A stretch of DNA of 64,000 nucleotides, taken from contig NC_082700.1 in assembly GCF_949987515.2 (NCBI RefSeq), positions 39,147,380-39,211,379 on the forward strand, in the 5' to 3' direction. This stretch comes from Delphinus delphis (lineage: Eukaryota > Chordata > Mammalia > Artiodactyla > Delphinidae). The translations under genes and the position numbers were made by a program. Under the pieces are notes generated by a model. That model was given only the letters and a program-made list of their open reading frames with translations, did not search any database and was not told the origin of the DNA. Positions 62,258 to 64,000 of the stretch are shown here, in pieces; position 1 is the stretch's first letter, and each line of letters starts with the position of its first letter.

Positions 62258-62563
62258 GGACTTCCCTGGTAACTCAGTGGTTAAGAATCCTCCTGCCAAT
62301 GCAGGGGACACAGGTTCGAACTCTGGTCCGGGAAGATCCCAGATGCCACAAAGCAACTAAGCCTGTGTGCCACAACTACTGAGCCTGAGCACCTAGAGCC
62401 CAGGCTCTGCAACAGATGAAATCATCGCAGTGAGAAGTCTGTGCAGCACAACGAAGAGTAGCCCCCACTTGCTGCAACTAGAGAAAGTCCGCACACAGCA
62501 ATGAAGACCCAACAGAGCCAGAAATAAATAAATGAATGAATGAATAAATAAATAAATAAATAA
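62258..62563 (+). mobile_element. CHR-1-like long SINE
   Basis: Plus-strand copy from gggacttccctggtaactca through gccacaactactgagcctga and acgaagagtagcccccactt to a tail of AAAT/GAAT units. It is the same family as 35713-36053. Flanks ttaaaaaaatatatgtat and ttaaaaaaatgtaagtat suggest a partly decayed target-site duplication. Confidence 0.93.
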
Positions 62564-63368
62564 TTTTTTAAAAAAATGTAAGTATATTTAATTTTACCAC
62601 AAAACTAGAAACAAAGGTAAATTCGATCCCTGAGGTACAGGGGGATTTTCTGAAATGCTGATATTCTGTCACATAATAAGTATTATCAATATGTTTCTCA
62701 AATATCTTATGAATTAAATTACCATGAGATAGAAAACAAAATAAGAACAAAAGAAATGGCTCCAGCATATAAATGTCTTCTTCAAATGAGTCTTTGTTCT
62801 TCTACAAGGCCATGGATTAATTACCATCCTTATTCTAAGCATCTGGTTCACTGCTTTGCTTTAATGAAGAGTTAGTTTGACCCCACACTCAAACCATCTT
62901 TATGAAGTGGTAGAAGTAACTATTATTACCTGGAGATTATTTATCAAAAGCAGAATTTTCAAGGATGAAGTGATCACTACTTATCAAAAAACTGACGTTG
63001 ACAAGCTAGATAAAGTTGACCTGAACTTTAGCTAGTATAGATATGTTAAGGATAATAAATTTTTCCCTTCAAAATGAATGCTAAATTGCCCAATAGAAAC
63101 ATAAATCATTCCTTTAAAGTGCTTACATATTAATTTGATAAAGTGAAAGCATGAAGTTCCTGAATATAGACTCTAATAGTTCCTTATTTCCCCAGATTAA
63201 TATTTATATAGTAAATGCCATGTTATTACTTCTTTAATGTCATGTTAATGCCTTAGGCATGTCTAAGAAAGAGAAGTTGTGGATTAGAGATGCCTAAAGA
63301 GAAAACCGAGGAAACTTTATCATTAACTGTTCAAGATTTGTCTGTATGTGTATATATCTATGTATTGC

Positions 63369-63390
63369 TACATATATATATATATACACA

Positions 63391-63425
<35 letters not shown>
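63369..63425. repeat. (TA)n(CA)n...(GT)n microsatellite
   Basis: tatatatatatata, cacaca, then about 16 GT units. The CA and GT runs can pair with each other. Likely polymorphic. Confidence 0.95.
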
Positions 63426-63427
<2 letters not shown>

Positions 63428-63520
63428 GAAATAGATCTGAAAAGATTAGTGGGAAAGCATCACATTAGAAGAGGAAAGGAACCAAAATAACATTGATTGA
63501 AATTACCTCCTGTAATGTAA

Positions 63521-63563
63521 TGTTGGGGTGGGTAATGGCTTACTACCATTACCCACCCCAACA
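63521..63563. repeat. Perfect inverted repeat, 18-bp stem and 7-nt loop
   Basis: Left arm tgttggggtgggtaatgg (63521-63538), loop cttacta (63539-63545), right arm ccattacccaccccaaca (63546-63563), with no mismatch. It stands in apparently unique DNA. It is too short for a standard microRNA precursor unless the flanks extend the stem, and they do not obviously do so. Confidence 0.97.
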
Positions 63564-64000
63564 AAAGGGAGAGAAACAAACAGGTTCAAAATCTCATGAA
63601 AAAGCTCTTTCTCATACTATTGATGTTATAATCTGATCGTGATTACTCAGAAAATATCATAAAGCTGGATCAGGCTTACATAGACTATAAAGTAAGCATA
63701 CCTTGCATCTTTTCTACAACCCCTCCCCACCCCATCCCTCCCCAACCCCAGCACACATCACTTTTGCTTAGTCTGGAAGGAGAAGGATTGAGGGATCAAA
63801 ACTTGGCAGGGAGAAGCCATGAGTAAGGTACTGTCTCTTGTATCATGCCAGTGTAAGCAGAAGGTATTCTCAGATAAGAGTGTTAGCTAAGGTGTGAGGA
63901 TAATCAGCTAATTAACAATTTTGTGTGTAGTGGAAGGACGCAGAGTCTTACCAATTCCTCAAGTGCGGGAATAGTGAAGCTTCCAAGTCCTGAAACACCA

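Larger units (their letters stand above)
62576..64000. other. Unassigned terminal region
   Basis: AT-rich apparently unique sequence to the right edge. It contains a TA/GT tract and a perfect hairpin, listed separately. No gene recognised. Confidence 0.45.

Noticed and set aside
61953..62382. 135- and 119-codon frames
   Set aside because: They translate across CHR SINEs. The repeated SLVxQWLR and GRRTLNHCATRE-like text recurs in every SINE copy.
1..64000. CRISPR arrays, operons, bacterial-type systems, tRNA, rRNA or snRNA genes
   Set aside because: None seen. The tRNA-like segments are SINE heads, and the spaced repeats are microsatellites or transposon copies.

Overview
This is nuclear DNA from a mammal, almost certainly a cetacean (whale or dolphin). 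The pointer is a set of young tRNA-derived CHR-type SINEs, which begin gggcttccctggtgg and end at an A-rich tail and are typical of whales and their hippo relatives. They occur with young L1 copies whose 3' UTR is of the cetartiodactyl type. I saw no ruminant Bov-tA or BovB, no pig PRE-1 and no primate Alu. Older mammal-wide layers (L2, MIR, MLT1/MaLR, L1M, Tigger-like) lie beneath.

The window holds no recognisable intact protein gene, rRNA, tRNA or ncRNA gene. It reads as a gene-poor, AT-rich region or part of a very long intron. Nearly all longer open frames are L1 remnants or their antisense shadows. The best hints of a host gene are a 71-nt candidate exon at 18940-19010 and a much weaker 33-nt candidate at 22136-22168. 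I could not assign either to a gene.

Layout. 1-1853: 3' half of a young plus-strand L1. 2085-7135: an ancient minus-strand L1 carrying a younger L1, a CHR SINE and a small twin-primed L1. 7640-9735: plus-strand L1. 9736-11385: minus-strand MLT1/MaLR internal region and 5' LTR with a nested SINE. 12130-15605: very old minus-strand L1. 16245-19709: L1 3' UTR fragment, three CHR SINEs and the candidate exon. 21085-21595: MIR split by an L1 tail. 22779-32776: a 10-kb L1-inside-L1 composite bounded by one 14-bp target-site duplication. 32791-38290: mostly unassigned AT-rich DNA with one CHR-1-type SINE. 38290-41700: L2 fragments, a long twin-primed L1 and an L1M tail. 41700-48950: mostly unassigned, with an LTR-like repeat, an ancient L1 and a Tigger-like fragment. 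49053-54784: a nearly complete but broken plus-strand L1. 54799-62216: LTR-like sequence, L2, MIR and L1 tails and a SINE. 62258-64000: CHR-1-type SINE, a GT tract and a perfect 18-bp-stem hairpin.

The window is best read as insertion stratigraphy: target-site duplications show the order in which elements landed. I found no convincing new biological system. The observations most worth checking are the candidate exon, the composite L1 with its long sense-strand frame in the 5' UTR, the Tigger-like helix-turn-helix fragment and the perfect hairpin. Family names come from recognition by eye, so boundaries of old repeats are approximate.
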